Assembly: GCA_937961295.1 (NCBI GenBank) | Contig: CALGOK010000186.1 | Location: 1-11,764 of the forward strand | From: an uncultured Gemmatimonadota bacterium | Lineage (GTDB): Bacteria; Gemmatimonadota; Gemmatimonadetes; Gemmatimonadales; GWC2-71-9 | DNA: 11,764 bases | Direction: 5' to 3' | Shown here: piece after piece, positions 1 to 6,080 of the stretch | Numbering within the stretch: the stretch's first letter is position 1 | Layout of the letters: the number at the start of each line of letters is the position of its first letter | Program-made: the position numbers and the translations under genes | The notes under the pieces: model-generated | Databases searched by the model: none | Told to the model about the DNA's origin: nothing | The model's input: the letters and a program-made list of their open reading frames with translations, nothing else

Positions 1-121
1 CGGCGCGCACCGCCGCGGCGTCGACGATCGCCGCCAGCCGCGGGGCGACGATCCCGCCGCGCAGCAGCAGCAGCGCGATGGCGAGCAGCAGTTCGAGGAG
101 GGCGACGCCGCGGCGAGTCAT
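1..121 (-). CDS. Type IV prepilin-like / pseudopilin protein, N-terminal part only
   Basis: The first 40 residues of a minus-strand gene that runs off the left edge. They form a class III (prepilin) signal: a short basic leader MTRRG, cleavage expected after Gly5, then VALLE with the hallmark Glu at mature position +5, followed by a hydrophobic helix rich in Leu, Ile and Ala to about residue 20 and a continuing helix with APRLAAIVDAAAVRA. This layout matches pseudopilins of type II secretion systems (GspH/FimT-like) and type IV pilins, processed by a PilD-type prepilin peptidase at the inner membrane. The ATG is preceded at about 12 bases by a purine-rich stretch (GGAAGGCGAG). It is divergent from the MerR-type gene. 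The globular domain that would identify the subtype lies outside the window, so no finer call is possible. Confidence 0.6.
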   Translation of the reverse strand, partial: MTRRGVALLELLLAIALLLLRGGIVAPRLAAIVDAAAVRA

Positions 122-140
122 CCCCGATTCTCGCCTTCCG

Positions 141-161
141 ATCGCGCCACGGTGGCGCAAT
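141..161. promoter_or_regulatory. Palindrome in divergent gap, candidate operator
   Basis: A perfect 7-bp inverted repeat GCGCCAC-G-GTGGCGC (144-158), extended by AT/AT after one mismatch on each side, lies between the divergent prepilin and MerR-type genes. It ends about 15 bases before the AT-rich TACTCT box. MerR-type proteins bind inverted repeats at their own promoters, so autoregulation is plausible. Binding is inferred only. Confidence 0.3.
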
Positions 162-176
162 CGGCGCCCAGCCCGA

Positions 177-182
177 TACTCT
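177..182 (+). promoter_or_regulatory. Candidate -10 element of the MerR-lemA-M48 operon
   Basis: TACTCT within GATACTCTATTCC is the only AT-rich island in the divergent gap. It lies 8 bases before the ATG at 191, so a transcript started from it would begin at or next to that ATG, giving a leaderless mRNA. No convincing -35 box is seen. Confidence 0.25.
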
Positions 183-190
183 ATTCCGCG

Positions 191-736
191 ATGACGAGCA
201 CCGGGATCGAGCCGCTGGTGGCGCTCAGGCGCCATGCCGCCGACGCACCGTGGGCGCTGGGCGAGCTGGCGGCGCTGGCCGACACGCTGCTCGAGTCGGC
301 GGGACACGGGCCGCCGCGTGCCACGTCGGAACGGACGGTGCGATTCTATGTGGGTCGCGGCGTGGTGCGGCCACCGTTCGGGCGCGGCCCGGGCTCGACC
401 TGGGGCTATCCCCACCTGGTCGAGCTGCTCGCGGCCCGGCTGGCGCAGGAGGCCGGCGAGTCGCTCGACGCGGTGGGGGCGCGGCGGCGCGCGCTCGACG
501 ATGCCGCCCTGGAGCGCTACGCCGTCGACCGGCTGGGCGCGGTCCCGGTCGACCTGCCGCCGCCGGCAGCCTCCGATGCCGCCCCCGCGGGCGCCGCGTG
601 GCAGCGGTACCCGGTGACTGATGGGCTCGAGCTCCACCTTGCCGCCGACCACCCGCTGGTTGGCGATCCCCGGCGCCTCGGCGCCCTGATCGCGCGCCTC
701 GCCCGCGAGGCCGCCTCCCCTGCCCCGGAGTCGTGA
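191..736 (+). CDS. MerR-type helix-turn-helix transcriptional regulator
   Basis: A 181-residue protein from the ATG at 191. Residues 22-38 (WALGELAALADTLLESA) and the segment ERTVRFYVGRGVVRPPFGRG followed by WGYPHLVELLAARLAQEAG match the MerR-type winged helix: an N-terminal recognition helix region, the R-[FY]-Y turn, a wing, then the helix 'YphLveLlaarlaqeagesLdaV'. After a Pro/Ala-rich linker comes a short C-terminal segment (AWQRYPVTDGLELHL) of unknown role; no metal-binding cysteines are present, so it is not a classical metal sensor. An in-frame GTG at 152 would add 13 residues but lies inside the palindrome at 144-158, and neither start has a clear ribosome binding site; a leaderless start at 191 fits better. 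Its stop overlaps the lemA start (TGATG), so it is probably the first gene of, and regulator for, the lemA-M48 operon. Confidence 0.65.
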   Translation: MTSTGIEPLVALRRHAADAPWALGELAALADTLLESAGHGPPRATSERTVRFYVGRGVVRPPFGRGPGSTWGYPHLVELLAARLAQEAGESLDAVGARRRALDDAALERYAVDRLGAVPVDLPPPAASDAAPAGAAWQRYPVTDGLELHLAADHPLVGDPRRLGALIARLAREAASPAPES

Positions 737-1296
737 TGGGATCCTGGATCTTCCTTGCCGTCCTCGCGATCGCGGTCATCTGGCTGGTGAGCACCTACAA
801 CCGCCTGATCGCCCTCAAGGGACAGGTGGCGAACGCGTGGAAGCAGATCGACGTGCAGCTCAAGCGGCGGCACGACCTGATCCCCAACCTGGTCGACACC
901 GTCAAGGGGGCACTGCAGTTCGAGCGCGACACGCTCGAGGCGGTGATCCAGGCGCGCACCCGCGCGGTGAACGCCGAGGGGGTCAAGGACGTGGCGCAGG
1001 CGGAGAACATGCTCACGCAGGCGCTGGGGCGGTTGTTCGCCCTCACCGAGGCGTATCCCGAGCTCAAGGCGGTGGGCAACGTGAGCCAGCTGCAGGAGGA
1101 GCTCTCGAGCACCGAGAACCGGATCGCGTTCTCCCGGCAGCACTACAACGACGTGGCCACCAACTACAACGTGGCGCAGGAGCAGTTCCCCACCAACCTC
1201 GTGGCGGGACTCGCCAAGGCCACGCCGGCGGAGCTGTGGGAGATCGAGGATCCGGGCGAGCGCGGCGTCCCCAAGGTGGATCTCTCGATCCGCTGA
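736..1296 (+). CDS. lemA: LemA family protein
   Basis: A 186-residue protein with one N-terminal membrane segment (about residues 4-20, ending WLVSTYN) and a long helical domain facing away from the cytoplasm. The segment LKGQVANAWKQIDVQLKRR and the following DLIPNLVDTVKG are the family signature of LemA (PF04011), and the length is typical. Later blocks ENRIAFSRQHYNDVATNYN and the conserved Pro near the C-terminus also fit. LemA's biochemical role is not settled; its gene very often stands next to an M48 protease gene, as here, which suggests a role in envelope protein handling. The ATG at 736 overlaps the TGA of the upstream regulator, so translation is probably coupled; a GTG one codon earlier is also possible. 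The M48 gene follows after 9 bases. Confidence 0.9.
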   Translation: MGSWIFLAVLAIAVIWLVSTYNRLIALKGQVANAWKQIDVQLKRRHDLIPNLVDTVKGALQFERDTLEAVIQARTRAVNAEGVKDVAQAENMLTQALGRLFALTEAYPELKAVGNVSQLQEELSSTENRIAFSRQHYNDVATNYNVAQEQFPTNLVAGLAKATPAELWEIEDPGERGVPKVDLSIR

Positions 1297-1305
1297 TCGG
1301 CGCCG

Positions 1306-2301
1306 ATGGCGCACCGGCCGAGCGACCTCTTTTCCCAGCAGGAGCAGAACCGGCGCAAGTCGAGCTGGCTCCTGCTGGGGTTCGTCTTCTTCTTCGCGTG
1401 GGTGGGGTTCGGCGGCGACATCGCGCTGTACCTGCTGCGCGACGCGGAGGCGATCGGGTACCAGCACCGGGTGCCGTTCCTGGGGATCATTGCGACGATC
1501 CTCGCCGCCGGGATGGCGTGGGCGGCGTGGCGCTGGGGCGACCGGCAGGTGCTCTGGTCGACCCGCGCGATGGAGCTGATCAATCCGGTCACCGCGGGGC
1601 AGCAGCGGCTGGTGAACGTCGCCGAGGAAATGGCGATAGCCTCGGGGATGCCCAAGGCGAAGCTGTGGATCGTCCCCGACGCGGACCTCAACGCGTTCGC
1701 CACCGGCCGTGACCCTGCGACGGCGTCGATCGCGGTGACCGAGGGACTGCTCGAGGCGCTCGACCGCGACGAGCTGCAGGCGGTGGTGGCGCACGAGTAC
1801 GCCCACGTGGCCCGCTACGACACCCGGCTGATGACGCTGGTGGCGGCGATGGTCGGTGCCGTCGCGCTGGTGAGCGACGGGATGGGCCGGTTCCTCTGGC
1901 ACGGCGGCCGCGTGGGCGGTGCGGCGGGTCGCGCGGTGGGGAAGCGCGGCGGCCGCGGCGCGGCGGGGATCGTGGTGCTGATGCTGTGGTTGCTCACGCT
2001 GGTGGTGGCCCCGCTGGTGTCACGGCTGGTGGCGATGGCGATCTCGCGCTCGCGCGAGTATCTGGCGGACGCCACGGCGGCGCAGTTCACCCGCAATCCC
2101 GCCGCGCTCATCTCGGCGCTCGAGAAGCTCGACGACGCGCGACATCCGACGCTGGCCGTGGGACGCGGCGCGGCGCACCTGTGCATCGTGGACCCGGGCG
2201 ACCGGCGTTTCCAGCGATGGAAGGGGTTCGCGGGCGACCTGCTGGCGAGTCACCCGCCGATCGAGGCGCGGATCCTGAGATTGCAGGCGATGGGGGGGTG
2301 A
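1306..2301 (+). CDS. M48 family membrane metalloprotease (HtpX-like)
   Basis: A 331-residue integral-membrane zinc protease. The catalytic motif HEYAH is at residues 163-167 (two zinc ligands and the catalytic Glu) and the third ligand Glu251 sits in SRSREYLADA, the M48 'ExxxD' motif. Four hydrophobic segments are visible: about 21-45, 56-75, 173-190 (straight after the active site) and 222-247, the HtpX arrangement. The family cleaves misfolded or damaged membrane proteins at the cytoplasmic membrane. Between segments three and four is an unusual Gly/Arg/Ala-rich loop (about 195-220, HGGRVGGAAGRAVGKRGGRG). Cotranscription with lemA (9-base gap) is a common pairing. No good ribosome binding site precedes the ATG, so re-initiation after lemA is likely. 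Calling it htpX itself would be too specific. Confidence 0.9.
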   Translation: MAHRPSDLFSQQEQNRRKSSWLLLGFVFFFAWVGFGGDIALYLLRDAEAIGYQHRVPFLGIIATILAAGMAWAAWRWGDRQVLWSTRAMELINPVTAGQQRLVNVAEEMAIASGMPKAKLWIVPDADLNAFATGRDPATASIAVTEGLLEALDRDELQAVVAHEYAHVARYDTRLMTLVAAMVGAVALVSDGMGRFLWHGGRVGGAAGRAVGKRGGRGAAGIVVLMLWLLTLVVAPLVSRLVAMAISRSREYLADATAAQFTRNPAALISALEKLDDARHPTLAVGRGAAHLCIVDPGDRRFQRWKGFAGDLLASHPPIEARILRLQAMGG

Positions 2302-2324
2302 GGGAGGAGAGTACGGCGGAGGAA

Positions 2325-2402
2325 CTGTCACCCCGAGCGCAGCGAGGGGGCGGAGAGTCGCGTTCGGCACGCTCCGCCCCCTCGCTGCGCTCGGGGTGAC
2401 AG
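2325..2402. repeat. REP-like long inverted repeat between convergent genes; possible bidirectional terminator
   Basis: Two perfect 31-bp arms (2325-2355 and 2372-2402) flank a 16-base centre. The arm begins CTGTCACCCCGAGCGCAGCG and ends with GGGGGCGGAG. It fills the gap between the 3' ends of the M48 gene and the HD-GYP gene. Its 'GTCACCCCGAGCGCAGCGAG' core resembles dispersed REP-type intergenic repeats of GC-rich bacteria that are mobilised by RAYT/Tnp_REP transposases; copy number elsewhere cannot be seen here. It folds into a strong hairpin on both strands but lacks a U-run, so intrinsic termination is uncertain. Two bases of difference from a longer stem were seen at each end. Confidence 0.75.
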
Positions 2403-2414
2403 GTTCCCGGCCGG

Positions 2415-3503
2415 CTACCGCGATTCGTGCTCGTCGAGGAACACCAGCGCCTTGCGGCGCTCGACCACGCGGGCGAGTGCGTCGTGCACGTCGGGATCGA
2501 TGACGGTGCCGATGAGGTCGCGCATCCGGTTGACCGCCTCGGAGGGTTCCATCCGCTCCTGGTACGGCCGGGCGGTGGTGAGCGCGTCGTAGACCTCGGC
2601 GGCGCCGATGATCCGCGCGCCGAGGGGAATCGCCTCGCCCGCCAGCGCATCGGGATAGCCGGTGCCGTCCATCCGCTCGTGGTGCGAGCGGACGAAGGCG
2701 ATCACCTCGCGGAGGTGGGTGAGCGGGGCGAGGATCTGCGCGCCGATGGTGACGTGGCTCTTGACGTGCTCGAACTCCTCCTCGGTGAGCGGTCCCTGCT
2801 TGTTGAGCACGCTCTCGCGGATGCCGATCTTGCCGATGTCATGCAGCCGGCCGGCGGTGCGGACCAGCTCCACCATCTCGTCGGCGAGGTCGAGCTCGGC
2901 GGCCACCAGCGCCGAGAGGTCGGCGATCCGGGCCGAGTGGCCGCGGAGGTAGCGATCCTTGGCCTCGAGCGCGTTGACGAGCGCCTCGAGGGTGGCGACA
3001 CTGATCCGCTCCAGGTTGCCGCGCTCGCGCCGCAGCTCGGCGCCGCGGCGGACGATCTCGTGCTTGAGCCACGCCTGGGTCTGCTCCTGCTCGATCATGT
3101 CGCGGCGGCGCGCCAGCGCCCGCGAGATCGCGCGCTCGAGGTCGGGCAGGTCCACCGGCTTGACGAGGTAGTCGAGCGCGCCGCGCTGCATGCAGAGCGC
3201 CGCGGCATGCGCGTCGTTGACGGCCGTGAGCATCAGGATCGCGGCGTGCGGCTCGTGGTGGAGCAGCTGCGGGACGAGGTCGAGCCCCGAGCCGTCGGGG
3301 AGCCGCACGTCAAGGAGCACGCACGCCACCTTGCGGCGCTTGATCGCGGCGATCGCCTCGCCAGCGGTCGCCGCGCCGACCACCTCATGGGAGAGCGACC
3401 CGATGAATCGCTCGAGGGTGCCGCGAAGGTCGGCCTCGTCCTCGACGACGAGTGTCGTGACGAGGTGCTCCTGATCCGGCGTCGGGGGGGACGAGTCGGA
3501 CAT
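2415..3503 (-). CDS. Response regulator with REC and HD-GYP domains (predicted cyclic di-GMP phosphodiesterase)
   Basis: A 362-residue cytoplasmic two-domain protein. REC domain, about residues 16-130: acidic pair Glu21/Asp22 in VVEDEADL, phospho-acceptor Asp65 in CVLLDVRLPDGSG, Thr93 in MLTA, Lys115 in LVKPVDLPD. A linking helix (about 130-170) leads to the HD-GYP domain, about 172-355: RGHSARIADLS, the HD pair His221-Asp222 in HDIGKIGI, His250 in KSHVTIG, HHERMDGTGYP at 274-284 and AAEVYDALTTARPY. HD-GYP enzymes hydrolyse cyclic di-GMP to pGpG/GMP and so lower this second messenger. The usual Asp of the 'ADvyDAl' motif is Glu303 here. Start chosen at 3501-3503 because GGAGAG lies a few bases upstream and the REC fold follows at once; the reading frame stays open further upstream but is not protein-like. 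No partner kinase is in the window. Confidence 0.92.
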   Translation of the reverse strand: MSDSSPPTPDQEHLVTTLVVEDEADLRGTLERFIGSLSHEVVGAATAGEAIAAIKRRKVACVLLDVRLPDGSGLDLVPQLLHHEPHAAILMLTAVNDAHAAALCMQRGALDYLVKPVDLPDLERAISRALARRRDMIEQEQTQAWLKHEIVRRGAELRRERGNLERISVATLEALVNALEAKDRYLRGHSARIADLSALVAAELDLADEMVELVRTAGRLHDIGKIGIRESVLNKQGPLTEEEFEHVKSHVTIGAQILAPLTHLREVIAFVRSHHERMDGTGYPDALAGEAIPLGARIIGAAEVYDALTTARPYQERMEPSEAVNRMRDLIGTVIDPDVHDALARVVERRKALVFLDEHESR

Positions 3504-3532
3504 GCGCTCTCCGGTGCGGGGGGTCGCCAGCC

Positions 3533-3540
3533 GTAAGCTA
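3533..3540 (-). promoter_or_regulatory. Candidate -10 region of the HD-GYP gene
   Basis: Read on the minus strand this is TAGCTTAC, 29 bases before the start codon. It has the TA-N2-TT shape also seen before the two choice-of-anchor B genes. No clear -35 box; assignment is by pattern only. Confidence 0.2.
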
Positions 3541-3616
3541 CAGCATCGGCCGCCGCCGGGGCGACCGGCAGGGCCCCGAAACCCTTGGGACGCCTCATCG
3601 TACGAGGGTGCAGCGA

Positions 3617-3636
3617 CCCCCGGCACCTGCCGGGGG
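3617..3636. promoter_or_regulatory. Hairpin/palindrome upstream of choice-of-anchor B gene A
   Basis: Nine-base arms CCCCCGGCA and TGCCGGGGG separated by CC. It lies 3 bases before the TTACCTTG candidate -10 element and occupies the place where spacer and -35 would be, so it could be an operator. If transcription began further upstream it would instead be a 5' UTR hairpin. No known binding-site family was recognised. Confidence 0.3.
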
Positions 3637-3639
3637 AGG

Positions 3640-3647
3640 TTACCTTG
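3640..3647 (+). promoter_or_regulatory. Candidate -10 element of choice-of-anchor B gene A
   Basis: TTACCTTG, the AT-richest spot in the divergent gap, 33 bases before the ATG at 3681. It shares the TA-N2-TT pattern with the minus-strand box at 3533-3540. Low confidence because no -35 is recognisable. Confidence 0.25.
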
Positions 3648-3668
3648 TCCCCTCCACTTCACCGCTCC

Positions 3669-3675
3669 GAGGGAG
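3669..3675 (+). promoter_or_regulatory. Ribosome binding site of choice-of-anchor B gene A
   Basis: GAGGGAG with a 5-base spacer to the ATG at 3681. It decides the start: the open frame extends further upstream, but this ATG has the binding site and opens directly with a signal peptide. Confidence 0.6.
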
Positions 3676-3680
3676 TACGC

Positions 3681-6080
3681 ATGTTCCGCTCCATCGTCCC
3701 TGCCACCTTCGCGGTCGCCCTGGTCGGCGCCCCGCTCGGCGCGCAGACGTACCGCGACAACCTGGCGACCGCACTGCCCCAGTTCGGGATCTCGATCGCA
3801 CTGCTCGGCGACCAGGCGTTCGTCGGCGAGCCGGTGCACGGCGACGTCCCCGGCGGCGTGGTGCACGTCTACCGCCGCACCGCCGCAGGGTGGCGCGCCA
3901 GCGGCACGTCGCTGTCAATTCCCGACGCCCCGGCGCAGACGCTGTTCGGCGCGGCGCTGGCGGCCGAGGGCAACACGCTGCTCGTGGGGATGCGGAACAC
4001 GCCGGACTCGTTGCGTGGCGGGGTGCGGGTGTTCACCCGCGCGGCCAGCGGCAGCTGGAGCGACGCGGGGGCGCTGTGGGCGACGCCGCCGGCGCGCTCG
4101 AGCTTCGGCGCCTCGATCGCGATGGCGGGCGACTGGGCATTCGTCGGCGCGCCGACCGAGCAGCCGGCGGGCGCGGTCTACGTGTTCCAGCGCAGCGGCG
4201 GCACCTGGGCGGCGCGCGGCACGCTGCCGGCAGGCGAGCTCGCCGCCGGCGACCGCTTCGGCGCGGCGATCTCCGCCGACGGCGATCGCGTGGCGGTGAG
4301 CGCGCCGGGTCATGACACCCAGAAGGGGATGCTGCACGTCTTCCGGCGCAACGCCGACGGCAGCTTCAGCGCCGAGGGCGCGGTGGCCGGTCGCCGGGTG
4401 CCGGCCAACGGGCAGATGGGATTGTCGCTGCTGCTCAAGGGCGACCGGCTGTGGGCCGGTGCGCCCAACGCCAACGGCTTCACCGGGATGGTGGTCGGCT
4501 TCCTGCGGTCCGGCAGCGAGGGCGCGTGGCAGGAGGCGGCCACGCTGACGCCGTTCGAGGCCGGCGCCGCGCGGTTCGGACTGGCGCTGGCGTCGGTCGG
4601 CAGCGAGCTCTGGGTCGGCGCGCCGTTCAGCGACAACCGCGAGGGCCGGATCTTCCGGATCGCGATGGATGCCGACGGCAACATGACGGCGATGACGAAG
4701 TTCGCGGTCGACTCGCTGGCCACCGGGTCGGGATTCGGCGGGGCGATGGCGGTGACCGGCGGCACGGCGATGATCGGGATGCCGACCGACGCCGGCAACG
4801 CCGGCACGGTGATGTTCCTCGACCGCTCGGCGCAGGGCACGTGGGCGCTGCGGTCGATGGTGTACCCGACGCCCGAGGAGTTCGCCGCGGTGACCGGCGG
4901 CGAGGTGCGCTGCGCCGACGACAACACCGCCGGCGCGTTCAAGTGCAGCAACGCGTCGCTGCTCGGCTTCCTGCCGATCTCGCAGATCGGCGGCCGCCGC
5001 GGCACCAACCTGAACGACAACTGGGGCTGGACCGATCCCCAGAGCGGCCGCGAGTACGCCATCGTGGGTCGGACCGACGGCACCTCGTTCGTCGACGTCA
5101 CCGACCCGACCCGGCCCCGCTACCTCGGCGACCTGCCGATGACCAAGGGCTCGACGCCGGCGGCGTGGCGCGACATGAAGGTGTACAAGGACCACGTCTT
5201 CATCGTGGCTGACGGTGCCGGCCAGCACGGGGTGCAGGTGTTCGACCTGACCCGGCTCCGCACGGTGCGCACGCCGCAGGTGTTCACCGAGGACGCGCAC
5301 TACGACCGCGTCGGCTCGTCGCACAACATCGTGATGAACGAGGAGACCGGCTTCGCGTTCGCGGTGGGCGTGAGCTCGGGCGGCGAGACCTGCGGCGGCG
5401 GGCTGCACATGATCGACGTCCGCACGCCGAAGAACCCGACCTTCGCCGGCTGCTTCAGCGACCCGCGCACCGGCAACGCCGGCACCGGGTACTCGCACGA
5501 CGCGCAGTGCGTGACGTATCGCGGTCCCGACCAGCAGTACGTCGGTCGCGAGATCTGCATCGGGTCCAACGAGACCGCGATCTCGGTCGCCGACGTGACC
5601 GACAAGGCCAATCCGATCGCGATCTCGCGCGCCAGTCACCCCGACGTGGGCTACACCCACCAGGGCTGGCTCACCGACGACCACCGCTACTTCTACGTCA
5701 ACGACGAGCTCGACGAGCAGAGCGGCAAGGGGAAGGCCGCCGAGGGCACCCGCACCATGGTGTGGGACCTGGCCGACCTCGACGATCCGGTGCTGCTCAA
5801 GGAGCACGTGGGCGTGACCAAGGCGATCGACCACAACCTGTACGTCAAGGGCAACCGGATGTACCAGGCCAACTACACGTCGGGCCTGCGGATCCTGGAC
5901 ATCTCCGACCCCGCCAACCCGCGCGAGGTGGGCTACTTCGACGGCTTCCCCGACAACGACAACACGTCGTTCGCCGGGGCGTGGAGCAACTACCCGTACT
6001 TCAAGTCGGGCACGATCGTGGTCACCGGGATCGGCGAGGGGCTGTTCCTGGTGCGCGACCGGACCCAAGCGGTGCCATGA
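3681..6080 (+). CDS. Secreted choice-of-anchor B family protein with N-terminal FG-GAP propeller (paralogue A)
   Basis: A 799-residue exported protein. Residues 1-21 are a signal peptide (MFRSIVPATFAVALVGAPLGA, cut before Gln22). Residues about 33-400 hold seven FG-GAP_2-like blades, each opening like FGASIAMAGDWAFVGAP and closing with a 'GxVYVFxR' strand (FGISIA, FGAALA, FGASIA, FGAAIS, MGLSLL, FGLALA, FGGAMA). Residues about 420-799 are the choice-of-anchor B domain with LVIVD-type repeats such as LRILDISDPANPREVGY. Six cysteines (411, 422, 571, 591, 610, 626) could form disulfides, and five histidines (516, 548, 606, 660, 718) match those of the paralogue at 9116-11617. The protein ends at GLFLVRDRTQAVP, without the C-terminal sorting signal or membrane segment often found in this family. 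Function unknown; adhesion, surface scaffold or metal binding are guesses. The stop overlaps the lipoprotein start (ATGA). Confidence 0.88.
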   Translation: MFRSIVPATFAVALVGAPLGAQTYRDNLATALPQFGISIALLGDQAFVGEPVHGDVPGGVVHVYRRTAAGWRASGTSLSIPDAPAQTLFGAALAAEGNTLLVGMRNTPDSLRGGVRVFTRAASGSWSDAGALWATPPARSSFGASIAMAGDWAFVGAPTEQPAGAVYVFQRSGGTWAARGTLPAGELAAGDRFGAAISADGDRVAVSAPGHDTQKGMLHVFRRNADGSFSAEGAVAGRRVPANGQMGLSLLLKGDRLWAGAPNANGFTGMVVGFLRSGSEGAWQEAATLTPFEAGAARFGLALASVGSELWVGAPFSDNREGRIFRIAMDADGNMTAMTKFAVDSLATGSGFGGAMAVTGGTAMIGMPTDAGNAGTVMFLDRSAQGTWALRSMVYPTPEEFAAVTGGEVRCADDNTAGAFKCSNASLLGFLPISQIGGRRGTNLNDNWGWTDPQSGREYAIVGRTDGTSFVDVTDPTRPRYLGDLPMTKGSTPAAWRDMKVYKDHVFIVADGAGQHGVQVFDLTRLRTVRTPQVFTEDAHYDRVGSSHNIVMNEETGFAFAVGVSSGGETCGGGLHMIDVRTPKNPTFAGCFSDPRTGNAGTGYSHDAQCVTYRGPDQQYVGREICIGSNETAISVADVTDKANPIAISRASHPDVGYTHQGWLTDDHRYFYVNDELDEQSGKGKAAEGTRTMVWDLADLDDPVLLKEHVGVTKAIDHNLYVKGNRMYQANYTSGLRILDISDPANPREVGYFDGFPDNDNTSFAGAWSNYPYFKSGTIVVTGIGEGLFLVRDRTQAVP

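Noticed and set aside
61..75. CAG triplet run as a phase-variable repeat
   Set aside because: Only about four triplets, and they encode Leu codons of the prepilin helix on the minus strand; too short to claim slippage.
152..190. Upstream GTG start for the MerR-type gene
   Set aside because: It lies in the palindrome at 144-158, has no ribosome binding site and adds residues that are not part of the family fold. It remains possible.
517..1902. 461-residue minus-strand frame opposite lemA and the M48 gene
   Set aside because: Both plus-strand genes carry unmistakable family motifs; the antisense product has none.
3504..3680. Small RNA or riboswitch in the divergent gap
   Set aside because: Only one short hairpin is seen and it sits next to a promoter-like box; no conserved riboswitch features were recognised.
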